Assembly (NCBI GenBank): GCA_963850995.1
Contig: CAWKNQ010000004.1
Location: forward strand, 248,001 to 312,000
From: Gaiellasilicea sp963850995
Lineage (GTDB): Bacteria > Actinomycetota > Thermoleophilia > Gaiellales > Gaiellaceae
DNA length: 64,000 nt
Direction of reading: 5' to 3'
Shown: one piece after another, positions 44,198 through 54,697 of the stretch
Layout: each line of letters begins with the position of its first letter
Position numbering within the stretch: position 1 is the stretch's first letter
Translations under genes and position numbers: made by a program
Notes under the pieces: generated by a model
What the model saw: the letters and a program-made list of their open reading frames with translations, nothing else
Told to the model about the DNA's origin: nothing
Databases searched by the model: none

Positions 44198-45190
44198 CTA
44201 CGCCGGCTGGGGGCCTGCGCCGTTCTCGCCCTGCTCCCCGGCTCCTTCGAGCGACCGTCCGGTCTTGGCGAGGAAGACGTCGTCGAGCGAGGGCGCGTGC
44301 AGCGTCAGGTTCTCGACCGCGAGCCCTTCGGCATCGAGGACGCGGACGACGTCGGCGAGGCCGGTCACGCCCTCGCTCAGGCGGACGGCGACGCCCTTGT
44401 GGGCGCCGACGACGGACTCGCCGAAGCGCGCGAGCGCTGCCTCGATCCGGCCGCGGTCGACGCCGTCGGCCGGCTCGGCCTCGACGGTCGGGCGGCCGAT
44501 CTGCGCCTTCAGAGCGGTCGGCGTCCCCTCCGCGACGATGTGGCCGTGGTCGATGATCCCGACCCGGTTCGCGAGCACGTCCGCCTCCTCCAGGTACTGC
44601 GTGGTCAGGAAGACGGTGACGCCGTCCTCGCGCGCGAGCCGGGCGACCTCGTCCCACAGCGCCGTCCGGCTCTGTGGGTCGAGCCCGGTCGTCGGCTCGT
44701 CGAGGAAGAGGAGGCGTGGTCGGTGCACGAGCGCGAGCGCCAGGTCGAGCCGCCGCTTCATCCCGCCGGAATAGCCCTTGACCTTGCGATCTGCCGCCTC
44801 GGAGAGCCCGACGCGGCCGAGCAGCTCCTCCGTGCGGGCCTTCCGCTCGGCGCGCGGGATCGCCTGGAGCGTGGACTGGAGGCGAAGGTGGTCGCGGCCG
44901 GTCAGGAGCGGATCGAGCGCAGCTTCCTGAAGCGCCGCACCGATCACGGAGCGCACCTTCGGCCCCTCGCGGACGACGTCGAAGCCGCCGACTCGCGCCG
45001 TCCCCGCCGTCGGCGGCAGCAGCGTCGTCAGCATCAGGACGGTCGTCGACTTGCCCGCCCCGTTCGGCCCGAGGAAGCCGTAGATCTCTCCCGGCTCGAC
45101 GCGCAGGTCGATCCCGTCGACCGCCCGCGGCCCCTTCTTGAACTCGCGAACGAGCCCTTCCACCTCGATGCTGTTCGGCCGTGACGCCAT
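44198..45190 (-). CDS. ABC exporter ATPase (DrrA type)
   Basis: A 330-residue nucleotide-binding protein: Walker A FLGPNGAGKSTTV, Q-loop in GAALQEAALDPLLTG, signature GYSGGMKRRLDLALAL, Walker B RLLFLDEPTTGLDPQSR and H-loop FLTTQYLEEAD. The C-terminal 90 residues form the DrrA-like extension ending LTLHAPSLDDVFLAKTGRSLEG. Together with the two ABC-2 permeases it makes a three-gene exporter operon. ATG at 45190 has -10 TACTGT 6 nt upstream, so the message is probably leaderless. Confidence 0.94.
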   Translation of the reverse strand: MASRPNSIEVEGLVREFKKGPRAVDGIDLRVEPGEIYGFLGPNGAGKSTTVLMLTTLLPPTAGTARVGGFDVVREGPKVRSVIGAALQEAALDPLLTGRDHLRLQSTLQAIPRAERKARTEELLGRVGLSEAADRKVKGYSGGMKRRLDLALALVHRPRLLFLDEPTTGLDPQSRTALWDEVARLAREDGVTVFLTTQYLEEADVLANRVGIIDHGHIVAEGTPTALKAQIGRPTVEAEPADGVDRGRIEAALARFGESVVGAHKGVAVRLSEGVTGLADVVRVLDAEGLAVENLTLHAPSLDDVFLAKTGRSLEGAGEQGENGAGPQPA

Positions 45191-45202
45191 CCCGCCACAG
45201 TA
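45191..45202 (-). promoter_or_regulatory. -10 box of the ABC exporter operon, leaderless geometry
   Basis: Minus-strand TACTGT (45202-45197), 6 nt, then ATG at 45190. The inverted-repeat element D begins 14 nt further upstream, in the -35 region. Confidence 0.5.
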
Positions 45203-45215
45203 CCGGCGGCCCGCG

Positions 45216-45327
45216 GAGCCTTGTGTTTCAGAAACACAATGTGGACAGCTCGGCGGAGCGGCTTGCTCAGGCGGTGTGCGTGGCCGCAGCAGCGCGGAGA
45301 GGCTTGTGTTTCAGAAACACAAGGCTC
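45216..45327. repeat. Inverted-repeat element D (112 bp) with double palindrome
   Basis: The two 24-bp ends are complementary with one central mismatch, and each contains the 19-nt palindrome TTGTGTTTCAGAAACACAA (45221-45239 and 45304-45322), so each end can also fold on itself. The 64-nt interior is GC-rich and has no core in common with elements A-C. It fills the gap between the glgB stop (45329) and the ABC exporter promoter, and the two palindromes could act as protein-binding sites or a terminator. Confidence 0.75.
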
Positions 45328-45328
45328 T

Positions 45329-47187
45329 TCACGCGTCGGGCACGAGCCAGACGGTCGCGAGCGGGGGCAGCGTGATCTCGGCCGACCAGTCCTGCTCGTT
45401 CCACGGCACCTTCTCCGCCTCGAGCCCGAGGCCGTTGCCGACGTCGGAGCCGCCGTAGAAGCGGGAGTCGGTGTTGAGTGCCTCTCGCCACGTGCCCTTC
45501 GCGGGCAGCCCCACCCGCCAGCCCTCGCGGACGACGGGCGACAGGTTCGAGACGCAGACGAGCATGCGCTTCCCGTCCGCGGCGAGGCGGGCGAAGGCGA
45601 GCACGTTCTCGCTGGCGGCGTTCGGCTCGAGCCAGCGGAACCCCTCGTGCGAGTGGTCGACCTCCCAGAGCGCCGGCTCGCCCGTGTAGATCCGATTCAG
45701 GTCGCGGACGAGTTGCGTGCACGCCGGCGTGGTCGGCCTCGCCGAGCAGGTGCCAATCGAGCGATCCGGCCGGCTCGCTCCACTCGGCCTCCTGGCCGAA
45801 CTCGCCGCCCATGAAGAGCAGCTGCTTGCCGGGATGAGCCCACATGAAGCCGTAGAGCGCGCGCAGGTTGGCAAAACGCTGCCAGCGGTCGCCAGGCATG
45901 CGCCCGAGCAGCGAGCGTTTCCCGTGCACGACCTCGTCGTGTGAGAGCGGCAGCACGAAGTTCTCGTTCCAGGCGTAGACGAGGGAGAACGTCAGCTCGT
46001 GGTGATGAAAGCGGCGGTGGACCGGCTCCTTGGAGAAGTACTCGAGCGTGTCGTGCATCCAGCCCATGTTCCACTTGAAGCCGAACCCGAGGCCGCCGAG
46101 ATATGTCGGCCGCGAGACACCCGGCCATGCGGTCGACTCCTCGGCGATCGAGAGGACGCCCGGCTCGCGCTCGTGCAGCACCTCGTTCAGCTCGCGCAGG
46201 AACGAGACGGCCTCGAGGTCCTCGCGCCCGCCGAACGCGTTCGGAACCCACTCGCCCGTGCTGCGCGAGTAATCCAGATAGAGCATCGATGCGACCGCGT
46301 CGACACGCAGCCCGTCGACGTGGAACTCGCGCACCCAGTAGAGCGCGTTCGCGAGCAGGAAGTTGCGCACCTCGTTGCGGCCGAGGTTGAAGATCAGCGT
46401 GCCCCAGTCGGGATGCGCGCCGCGACGCGGGTCTTCGTGCTCGTAGAGAGCCGTCCCGTCGAAGCGGGCGAGCGCGAACTCGTCGCGGGGGAAGTGGGCC
46501 GGGACCCAGTCGAGGATCACGCCGATTCCCGCCTGGTGCAGAGCGTCGACGAGCGCGCGGAGCTCGTCCGGCTCGCCCAGCGTCGCGACGGGCGCGTAGA
46601 ACCCCGTCACCTGGTAGCCCCAGGAGCCGGAGAAAGGGTGGTGCATGACCGGCAGCAGCTCGACGTGCGTGAAGCCCTGGTCGCGCACGTAGGGGACGAG
46701 CTGCTCGGCAAGGCCCTGCCAGCCGAGCCCCAGCCGCCAGGACTGGGCGTGCGCCTCGTAGATCGAGAGCGGCTCGTGCAACGGGTCGGCGGCGCGCCGG
46801 CGCTCGAGCCACTCGTCGTCTTCCCATTCGTACGTGGAGCGGTAGACCTTCGATGCCGTCTTCGGCGGCACCTCGGCATGGAAGGCGAACGGATCGGCCT
46901 TCAGCCGGAGCCTGCCGTCCGCGCCGTGCACCTCGAACTTGTAGCCGTCGCCCTCCGATGCGTCCGCCACGACCGCCGCCCAGATCCCAGACGAGCCCAG
47001 CGGCTCGAGCGCGTCGATGCCACCGTCCCAGCCGTTCCAGTCGCCGACGACCGAGACCTGGCGCGCGTTCGGCGCCCAGACCGCGAACGAGACACCCTCC
47101 TCGCCGACGTGCGCGCCGAGCCGCTCGTAGATCCGCTCGTGCCGCCCTTCGCCGGCCAGATGAAGATCGAGCTCGACCGATCTTCAT
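45329..47187 (-). CDS. glgB: 1,4-alpha-glucan branching enzyme; two apparent frameshifts
   Basis: GlgB forms alpha-1,6 branches in glycogen (GH13 subfamily 9). After an N-terminal CBM48 domain (VSFAVWAPNARQVSVVGDWNGWDGG) the barrel shows VELLPVMHHPFSGSWGYQVTGFYAP, nucleophile VDGLRVDAVASMLYLDYSR, acid LSIAEESTAWPGV and the conserved LPLSHDEVVHGKRSLLGRMPGD. The best frame covers about 46970-45720 only. ATG at 47187 overlaps the mak stop (ATGA), but four codons later one surplus base (near 47177) separates it from the frame reading ELDLHLAGEG. Another surplus base near 45715 separates LLGEADHAGV from QLVRDLNRIYTGEPALWE, whose frame ends at 45329. Correcting both gives about 618 aa. It is last in the glgE-treS-mak-glgB cluster. 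Confidence 0.87.
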
Positions 47188-48595
47188 GACTCGTCCTCGA
47201 GCATGCGCAGGATGCCCGCCACCGGGATCGAGACCCAGTCGGGGCGGCTCCCGAGCTCGTAGCGGAGCTCGTAGACCGCCTTCTGCAGCTCGAACACCGT
47301 CAGGAGGCGCTGAATCGACTGCTCGCCGGCGGGCAGCAGGCCCGGCTCGATCGTCTCCAGGTAGCCGTCCATGAACGCGGAGCGGCACGCCTCCTCCCAG
47401 TCCGCCGGCGGCTCGACGCCGCGCTGGATCACCGAGGCAGACGCGGCATAGGCGAACGAGCGCAGCATCCCGGCGACGTCGCGGAGCGGCGACAGCTTGC
47501 GGCGTCGCTCGGGTACCGCACGGGCCGGCTCTCCCTCGAAGTCGAGGATCAGCCAGTCGTCGTCGACCGTCCAGAGCGCCTGGCCCAGGTGGTAGTCGCC
47601 GTGGTGTCGGATCACCTTGCCGACCTGGCCGATGTGGGAGAGCGAGCGCAGCCGGTCGCGTACATCCTCGCCGCGGCCGGCGACGGGAGCGACGGCGGGG
47701 CTGTCGGGGAGCGAGGCGAACACGTGCTCGATCTCCTCGTCGATCGAGGCGGAGAGGAGCGCCAGCGCTTCCGCGCTCGGCTCTTCCGGGGCGAAGTGGG
47801 GATCGTTCGGGTCGGATGCGAGGATGTTGTGCAGCTCCGCGGTGACGACGCCGAGCCGGCCGGCGCGGCCCGGCAACCAGCCCGGGTCCGAGCCGAGCGA
47901 GTCGAGGGCGAGGGCCCAGCCGTCGCCCTGCGAGCGCACGAATCGCTGCAGGATCCCGAGCGTCGCCTCCAGCGGCCTGCCCTCGTACGAGACCCAGCCC
48001 TCGAGCGCCGCGATGTGCTCGAACTCGCGCTCGGTGAGGAACCGGAGCAGCTCGAGCTCGGCGTTCATGCCCGGCTCGAGCCGGCGGTAGAGCTTCAACG
48101 CCAGCTCGTCGTCGAGCACGACCGAGCTGTTCGACTGCTCGACGCCCATCGGGCGGACCGACGCGAGCTCGCCCACGCGGTCGCCCAGGTTCTCGTGGCC
48201 GCGGAAGGCGAGCGTCGCCTCGCCGAGGTCGAGCGTCTCGCCGGCGACGATCAGCTCGACGATCAGGCGCGCGAGGTCGGGATCGGCGATCGCGTCGTAG
48301 ACGACCCAGCCCTCGGTCTCGGCGATCACCGCCTCGTTCCAGCCCTCCTCCTGAGGCCTGAAGCCGAGCGGGAGGTGGTAGAGGTCGTGCGTCTGCAGCC
48401 CGTAGCGGACCTCGACGATCGCGAAGGCGAGGATCGGCGGCCCCCCGGGGGCGACCCCCGCGTCGAGCACGCGCGCGTCGAGCACGTCGCGGGACTTGCC
48501 GGCGAACCAGCGTTGCGACGCGATCGTCCCGAGCAGGACCAGCCCGTCCAGGAAGTGCAGATCGCCCTGCTCGATGCGCTCGCGGAGCTCGGCGC

Positions 48596-48599
<4 letters not shown>
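47184..48599 (-). CDS. mak: Maltokinase
   Basis: A 471-residue kinase that makes alpha-maltose 1-phosphate from maltose and ATP, supplying GlgE. It has an N-terminal cap (LVLLGTIASQRWFAGKSRDV, the typical Mak/Pep2 opening with R-W-F-x-G-K), and an aminoglycoside-phosphotransferase-like C lobe with the catalytic loop RHHGDYHLGQALW and metal-binding ILDFEGEPARAVPERRRKLSPLRDVAGMLRSF. In many actinobacteria it is fused to TreS; here the two are separate genes coupled by an ATGA overlap (48596-48599), and glgB follows with another ATGA overlap. Confidence 0.95.
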
Positions 48600-50269
<1,670 letters not shown>

Positions 50270-50285
50270 GCGCCGTCCTCCGGCC

Positions 50286-50356
50286 GGTGTCGGACTCGTG
50301 TCTGACACCGTGCCTGACTCGACTCTGACACGGTGTCAGAGTCGTCTCTGACACCG
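50286..50356. repeat. Cluster of GTGTCAGA/TCTGACAC palindromes (element E)
   Basis: Within 71 nt there are five copies of TCTGACAC or its complement (one degenerate). The 17-nt palindrome TCTGACACGGTGTCAGA is at 50324-50340, a hairpin CGGTGTCAGA/TCTGACACCG (50331-50340/50347-50356) overlaps it, and GGTGTCGGA/TCTGACACC lies at 50286-50309. It fills most of the glgE-treS gap. It resembles REP-like or binding-site arrays; it could be a regulator site or processing element. Confidence 0.7.
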
Positions 50357-50389
50357 AATATCGTTCGCAAACGGTAAATCGGTGCACGC

Positions 50390-52201
50390 TCACGCTCCCA
50401 CCTTGAGCACATGGGCCTGCCCTGGTGCAAGGCCGACGTAGTTGCGGCCGATCCGCCAGCGGTAGCGCGCGCCCGTGAGCAGGTCGAGCACGGGGAACTG
50501 CTCCGGCACACCGAGGTCGGGCGGCACGACGACGACATCCTCGCGCGGAGCGTGCGGATCCAGGTTGACCGCGACGGCGATCTCCGTCCCCTTCGCGTAC
50601 GCGAAGACGTGCTCGCCGTGCGTGTCGAGCAGGCGGAGGTTCTCGAAGCGCTGCAGCGCGGGCTCGCTGCGGCGGATCTCGTTCAGGCGCCGCGCGAGCG
50701 GCAGCAGCGGCCCGTCGAGCGCGCGCCGCTTGACCTCGTACTTCTCCGAGTCGAGGTACTCCTCGCTCCCGCGCGAGACGGGAACCCGCTCGAAGTGCTC
50801 GTAGCCGGAGTAGATCCCGTACGAGGGTGAGAGCGTCGCGGCGAGCACGAGCCGGGTGGCGAACGCCGGCGGGCCGCCCTCCTGCAGGTACTCGTGGAGG
50901 ATGTCCGGCGTGTTCGCGAAGAAGTTCGGGCGGTAGAACGGCGCCCACTCGAGCAGCATCGAGAGGAACTCCCGCAGCTCGGGCTTCGTGTTCTTCCACG
51001 TGAAGTACGTATACGACTGGCTGAAACCGATCTTCGCGAGCGTCGTCATCATCGCCGGGCGCGTGAATGCCTCCGCGAAGAAGACGGTGTCGGGGAACTC
51101 CGTGCGCACCTCGCCGATCAGCCACTCCCAGAACGGCACCGACTTCGTGTGCGGGTTGTCGACGCGGAACGCACGCACTCCGTGCCGGCACCAGTGCAGG
51201 ACGACGTCGCACAGCGCCTCCCAGAGCCCGCGCCAGTCCTCCGAGTCGAAGTTGACGTTGTAGATGTCCTGGTAGCGCTTGGGCGGGTTCTCGGCGTACT
51301 TGAGCGTCCCGTCGGGACGGCGGTTGAACCACTCCGGGTGCTCGCGCAGCCAGGGATGGTCGGGCGAGCACTGGATCGCGAAGTCGAGGGCGATCTCCAG
51401 GCCGTGCGCCCGCGCCGCCTCGACGAGCCGGTCGAAGTCGGCGAGCGTCCCGAGCTCCGGGTGAATCGCGTCGTGACCGCCTTCCGGCCCGCCGATCGCC
51501 CAGGGGCTCCCGGGGTCGCCCTTCTCCGCCGTCAGGGCGTTGTTCCGCCCCTTGCGGTTCGTCGTCCCGATCGGGTGGATCGGCGGCAGGTAGACGACGT
51601 CGAAGCCGAGCTCCGCGAGCTCCGGCAACACCCGCTCCACGCCCTCGAAGCCGCCCCAGGAGCGGGGGAAGAGCTCGTACCAGCTGCCGAAGCGGGCGCG
51701 CTCCCGCTCGACGTCGACCTCGAGCGGCCGCGCCGGAGACGTCTTACCGTGCCGGTCTGAGTCACCGAGCCTCGGTGCCGCGTCGTGCCACGCGTCGAGG
51801 TCTCCCGGCCCGAACAGGAGCTCCGCCTCGGCCAGCTCGCCGGCCAGCTCGGTCTGCCCGGCCGCGAGCTTGCGGTCGAGCTCGTCGAGCATCGTCGCGT
51901 AGCGGTCGACCCAGGCTTCGATCGTGAACTGCCAGCGTCCGAGCTCCGTCACTTCGAAGCTGCCCTCCCACCGATCGTTGCCGACCGGCTCGAGCGGCCG
52001 CTCCTGCCACCTACGGGCGCCAGCGCGCCGGTAGCGGACGACCACACGAAGGACGTCGTGGCCGTCCTTGAACACGTTCGCCGAGACGTCGACGCGATCG
52101 CCTTCGGTGCACTTGACGGGATACCGGCCGCAGTCGACCTGCGGCTGCACCGCCTGGATCTGGATGCGGGGCGCGGGTTTCGTGGTCGGGGCGGGAGGCA
52201 C
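50390..52201 (-). CDS. glgE: Alpha-1,4-glucan:maltose-1-phosphate maltosyltransferase
   Basis: A 603-residue GH13 subfamily 3 enzyme extending alpha-glucans with maltose from maltose 1-phosphate. Opening IQIQAVQPQVDCGRYPVKCTEGD, an N-terminal beta domain, then GSWYELFPRSWGGFEGVERVLPELAELGFDVVYLPPIHPIG, the GlgE-specific NALTAEKGDPGSPWAIGGPEGGHDAIHPELG loop, nucleophile GVRAFRVDNPHTKSVPFWEWL and acid VFFAEAFTRPAMM are all present. It is the first gene of glgE-treS-mak-glgB. GTG at 52201 gives the usual N terminus; the frame open to 52474 overlaps malQ and is spurious. The start lacks a strong Shine-Dalgarno sequence. Confidence 0.95.
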   Translation of the reverse strand: MPPAPTTKPAPRIQIQAVQPQVDCGRYPVKCTEGDRVDVSANVFKDGHDVLRVVVRYRRAGARRWQERPLEPVGNDRWEGSFEVTELGRWQFTIEAWVDRYATMLDELDRKLAAGQTELAGELAEAELLFGPGDLDAWHDAAPRLGDSDRHGKTSPARPLEVDVERERARFGSWYELFPRSWGGFEGVERVLPELAELGFDVVYLPPIHPIGTTNRKGRNNALTAEKGDPGSPWAIGGPEGGHDAIHPELGTLADFDRLVEAARAHGLEIALDFAIQCSPDHPWLREHPEWFNRRPDGTLKYAENPPKRYQDIYNVNFDSEDWRGLWEALCDVVLHWCRHGVRAFRVDNPHTKSVPFWEWLIGEVRTEFPDTVFFAEAFTRPAMMTTLAKIGFSQSYTYFTWKNTKPELREFLSMLLEWAPFYRPNFFANTPDILHEYLQEGGPPAFATRLVLAATLSPSYGIYSGYEHFERVPVSRGSEEYLDSEKYEVKRRALDGPLLPLARRLNEIRRSEPALQRFENLRLLDTHGEHVFAYAKGTEIAVAVNLDPHAPREDVVVVPPDLGVPEQFPVLDLLTGARYRWRIGRNYVGLAPGQAHVLKVGA

Positions 52202-52223
52202 GTTCCGAGCTTCTCGGGGACTG

Positions 52224-52242
52224 CGATTCGGTATAGAGGCCC
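52224..52242. promoter_or_regulatory. Shared AT-rich promoter core between glgE and malQ
   Basis: GGTATAGAGG (52230-52239) is the only A/T-rich stretch in the 41-nt gap. On the plus strand TATAGA lies 5 nt before the malQ ATG (52243). On the minus strand TATACC could serve glgE with a leader of about 20 nt. It is a weak match on both strands. Confidence 0.35.
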
Positions 52243-53412
52243 ATGGAGCTTCAACGATCGAGCGGGATCGTGCTGCACCCGACCTCGCTGCCGGGCGGCA
52301 CCCTCGGCGAGGAGGCCTACGCGTTCGTCGACTGGCTCGCCGCGGCCGGCCAGAGCTGGTGGCAGGTGCTGCCGCTGGGACCGCCCGACGACCTCGGCTC
52401 GCCGTACGCCTCCTCGTCCGCGTTCGCCGGCTGGAAGGGCTTCCTGGCCGACCCGAGAGCGCCGGTCTCGGCACGCGAGCGCACCGCCTTCAGGCGCGCC
52501 AACGGCTACTGGATCGAGGACTGGGCGCGTCTCGGAGGCACGATCGCGGACCAGGTCCGCTTCGAGCGCGAGTGGTCCACGCTGCGCGGGTATGCGCGCG
52601 AGCGCGGCATCCGCATGATCGGCGACGTCCCCATTTACGTCGCCCAGGAGAGCGTCGACCACCTGACTCATCCCGGGCTCTTCCTCGAGGGCGTCGTCGC
52701 CGGCGCACCGCCGGACAAGCTCGGGCCGATGGGCCAGCACTGGGGCAACCCGCTCTTCGACTGGGATGCGGTCGCTCGCGAGGGTTACCGCTGGTGGATC
52801 GAGCGGCTACGACGCACATTTGCGCTCTTCGACCTCGTCCGCATCGACCACTTCCGCGGCTTCGCCGCCTTCTGGGCGATCCCCGAGGGCGACCGCGAGC
52901 TCGATGCCCGCACAGGTCACTGGCTGCCCGGGCCCGGCGAGGCGCTCTTCCGCGCCGCCGAGGCGGAGCTCGGGGAGCTGCCGGTGATCGCGGAGGACCT
53001 CGGTCTGATCACGCCCGACGTCGAGGAGCTGCGCGACACGCTCGGCTTCCCGGGGATGGTCGTGTTGCTCTGGTCGTTCCAGGGGCCGGCGGGCAACCCG
53101 CACCGGTTCGAGAACCACCGCGAGCGCCAGGTGATCTACACGACCACGCATGACACCGACACGCTGCGCGGCCACTTCCCGCGGCGCGCGCCCTGGAAGC
53201 TGATCGAGCGCGCGTTGTCCTCCAGGGCCGCGCTCGCGATGATCCCGGCCCAGGACGTGCTCGAGCTCGGGAGCGAGGGCCGGATGAACACGCCCGGGAA
53301 GCCGCTCGGCAACTGGCGGTGGCGGCTCGAGCCGGGCGAGCTCACGCCAGAGCTCGCAGAGCGCCTGCGCGCGGCGACCACGAAAGCGGGCCGCCTGGCG
53401 GGTGCGGACTAG
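52243..53412 (+). CDS. malQ: 4-alpha-glucanotransferase (amylomaltase), short form
   Basis: A 389-residue GH77 enzyme that transfers maltodextrin segments and helps break down or remodel glycogen. Conserved blocks: SGIVLHPTSLPGG, SWWQVLPLGPPDDLGSPYASSSAFAG, the barrel segment IRMIGDVPIYVAQESVD with FEGVV-like loop, nucleophile LVRIDHFRGFAAFW, acid VIAEDLGLITPDV and TTTHDTDTLRGHF. It is about 100 residues shorter than typical MalQ (about 500), by compact loops rather than a missing catalytic residue. It is divergent from glgE and ends overlapping the convergent 99-aa gene by 4 nt. Confidence 0.92.
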   Translation: MELQRSSGIVLHPTSLPGGTLGEEAYAFVDWLAAAGQSWWQVLPLGPPDDLGSPYASSSAFAGWKGFLADPRAPVSARERTAFRRANGYWIEDWARLGGTIADQVRFEREWSTLRGYARERGIRMIGDVPIYVAQESVDHLTHPGLFLEGVVAGAPPDKLGPMGQHWGNPLFDWDAVAREGYRWWIERLRRTFALFDLVRIDHFRGFAAFWAIPEGDRELDARTGHWLPGPGEALFRAAEAELGELPVIAEDLGLITPDVEELRDTLGFPGMVVLLWSFQGPAGNPHRFENHRERQVIYTTTHDTDTLRGHFPRRAPWKLIERALSSRAALAMIPAQDVLELGSEGRMNTPGKPLGNWRWRLEPGELTPELAERLRAATTKAGRLAGAD

Positions 53413-53708
53413 CCCGTGAGCGGCAGGCCGCTCGCGACCGCCCGACGACCGCCCTGGTCGTGGATCACGTCGACGACGTCGTTGCGGCGGTAGGTGCCGG
53501 CCGCTCCGAACGTGATCGACGCCCAGCGCCAGAAGCCGAGCCGACCCTCCTGGTGGAGCTCACGCGAGAACACGAGCGCTCTGTTCTCGACGCGGAAATC
53601 GGAGCCCTCGCGCTGGACGACCCCGTTCAAGTAGACCTCGAAAGGCCGTTCGACCCAAGGGGGCAGCTCGACGCGAGTTCCGCTGCGCAGCGGCTCAGCC
53701 ACCTTCAT
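53409..53708 (-). CDS. Small protein of unknown function (99 aa)
   Basis: I do not recognise a named family. The 99-residue protein (MKVAEPLRSGTRVELPPWVERPFEVYLNGVVQ) predicts an all-beta fold, resembling small tail-fibre- or DUF-like sandwiches (GSDFRVENRALVFSRELHQEG, RNDVVDVIHDQGG). It has no signal peptide or cysteine. ATG at 53708 is used; the longer frame to 53741 adds MRGSGARACHS and would overlap the ctaC start. It lies between malQ (convergent, stops overlap) and ctaC (divergent). Confidence 0.7.
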   Translation of the reverse strand: MKVAEPLRSGTRVELPPWVERPFEVYLNGVVQREGSDFRVENRALVFSRELHQEGRLGFWRWASITFGAAGTYRRNDVVDVIHDQGGRRAVASGLPLTG

Positions 53709-53713
53709 AGAAT
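53708..53713 (+). promoter_or_regulatory. -10 box of the ctaC operon
   Basis: TAGAAT at 53708-53713, 9 nt before the ctaC GTG at 53723. No Shine-Dalgarno sequence is present, so the transcript is leaderless or has a leader of 1-3 nt. Confidence 0.5.
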
Positions 53714-53722
53714 GGCAGGCTC

Positions 53723-54697
53723 GTGCGCCGCTCCCTCGCACTCGCCGCCCTCTGCGGGCTCGCGCTCTCGGGCACGGCCCTCGCGGAGAACGGCGGCTTC
53801 GCTCCCGTCCCGCCCGAGTCGCCGAACGCCGAGGGGATCTTCGAGAGCTACCTCTGGGTCTCGATCTTCACGGGCGCGATCTTCGTGCTCGTCCAGGGGC
53901 TGCTGATCTGGTTCATCATCCGCTACCGCCGCCGGCGACGCGCCCGCTCCGAGGACGGTGCACAGGTGCACGGCAACACGAACCTCGAGCTGGCGTGGAC
54001 GGTCGCCCCTGTGCTGGTCCTCGTCGCGATCGCCTCTTTCGTCTTCTACAAGCTGCCCGCAATCCAGGACGTCCCGAGCGCCAGCGCCGAGGGGGGCCGC
54101 GTCGACGTCGAGGTCAAGGGCTACCGCTACTACTGGAGCTTCAGGTACCCGAACGGCGTGCTCGCCGTCGACACGCTCCGCGCCCCGGTCGACCAGGTGA
54201 TGAAGCTCACCGTCACCGCTCCCGACTTCGACGTGATCCACTCCTGGTGGATCCCCGCGCTCGGCGGCAAGATCGACGCGATCCCCGGCGTGGTCAACGA
54301 GACCTGGTTCAACGCGCAGTCCGCCGGCATCTACCGCGGCCAGTGCGCCGAGCTCTGCGGCGCCCAGCACGCGGAGATGAAGGCCGACGTGGAGGCGATG
54401 CCGCGCGACGAGTTCGAGCAGTGGCTCGAGGAGGAGGCAGCCGCGCAGGAAGCCGGCGACTCCGAGCTCGGGCGGGAGACGTTCGAAGGCGTCTGCGAGA
54501 AGTGCCACGGCCTCGGCGGCGAGGGCGACATCGGCCCGCGGCTTCGGGGCAACCAGCTGCTTTCCGACCCCGAGGCGATCGAGGAGGTCGTTCGCAACGG
54601 ACGTGGTGCAATGCCCCCGGTTGGCATGGACTGGGACGACCGGCAGATGGAGGCGTTGACCGACTACCTCGAGGAGGAGGTGCTCGGTGGCAGTTGA
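53723..54697 (+). CDS. ctaC: Cytochrome c oxidase subunit II with fused cytochrome c
   Basis: A 324-residue subunit II. Signal peptide (cleavage near ALA-21), TM1 about 43-68, TM2 about 91-109, then the CuA cupredoxin domain with ligands H173 (IHSWW), C208, C212, H216 and M219 in GQCAELCGAQHAEM. A C-terminal cytochrome c domain carries the heme motif CEKCH (C258, C261, H262) and a distal methionine in RGAMPPVGM. This caa3-like layout lets the oxidase take electrons through its own heme c instead of a soluble cytochrome. The gene starts a ctaC-ctaD-ctaB run and overlaps ctaD by 11 nt. Confidence 0.96.
   Translation: MRRSLALAALCGLALSGTALAENGGFAPVPPESPNAEGIFESYLWVSIFTGAIFVLVQGLLIWFIIRYRRRRRARSEDGAQVHGNTNLELAWTVAPVLVLVAIASFVFYKLPAIQDVPSASAEGGRVDVEVKGYRYYWSFRYPNGVLAVDTLRAPVDQVMKLTVTAPDFDVIHSWWIPALGGKIDAIPGVVNETWFNAQSAGIYRGQCAELCGAQHAEMKADVEAMPRDEFEQWLEEEAAAQEAGDSELGRETFEGVCEKCHGLGGEGDIGPRLRGNQLLSDPEAIEEVVRNGRGAMPPVGMDWDDRQMEALTDYLEEEVLGGS

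Noticed and set aside
45221..45375. Short open frames through the palindromes of element D (for example 45181-45375)
   Set aside because: They arise from the repeat itself, lack start signals and have no conserved character.
50270..50308. ATG at 50308 as the treS start
   Set aside because: It lies inside the palindrome cluster and adds 13 residues not typical of TreS; GTG at 50269 has a good GGAGG.
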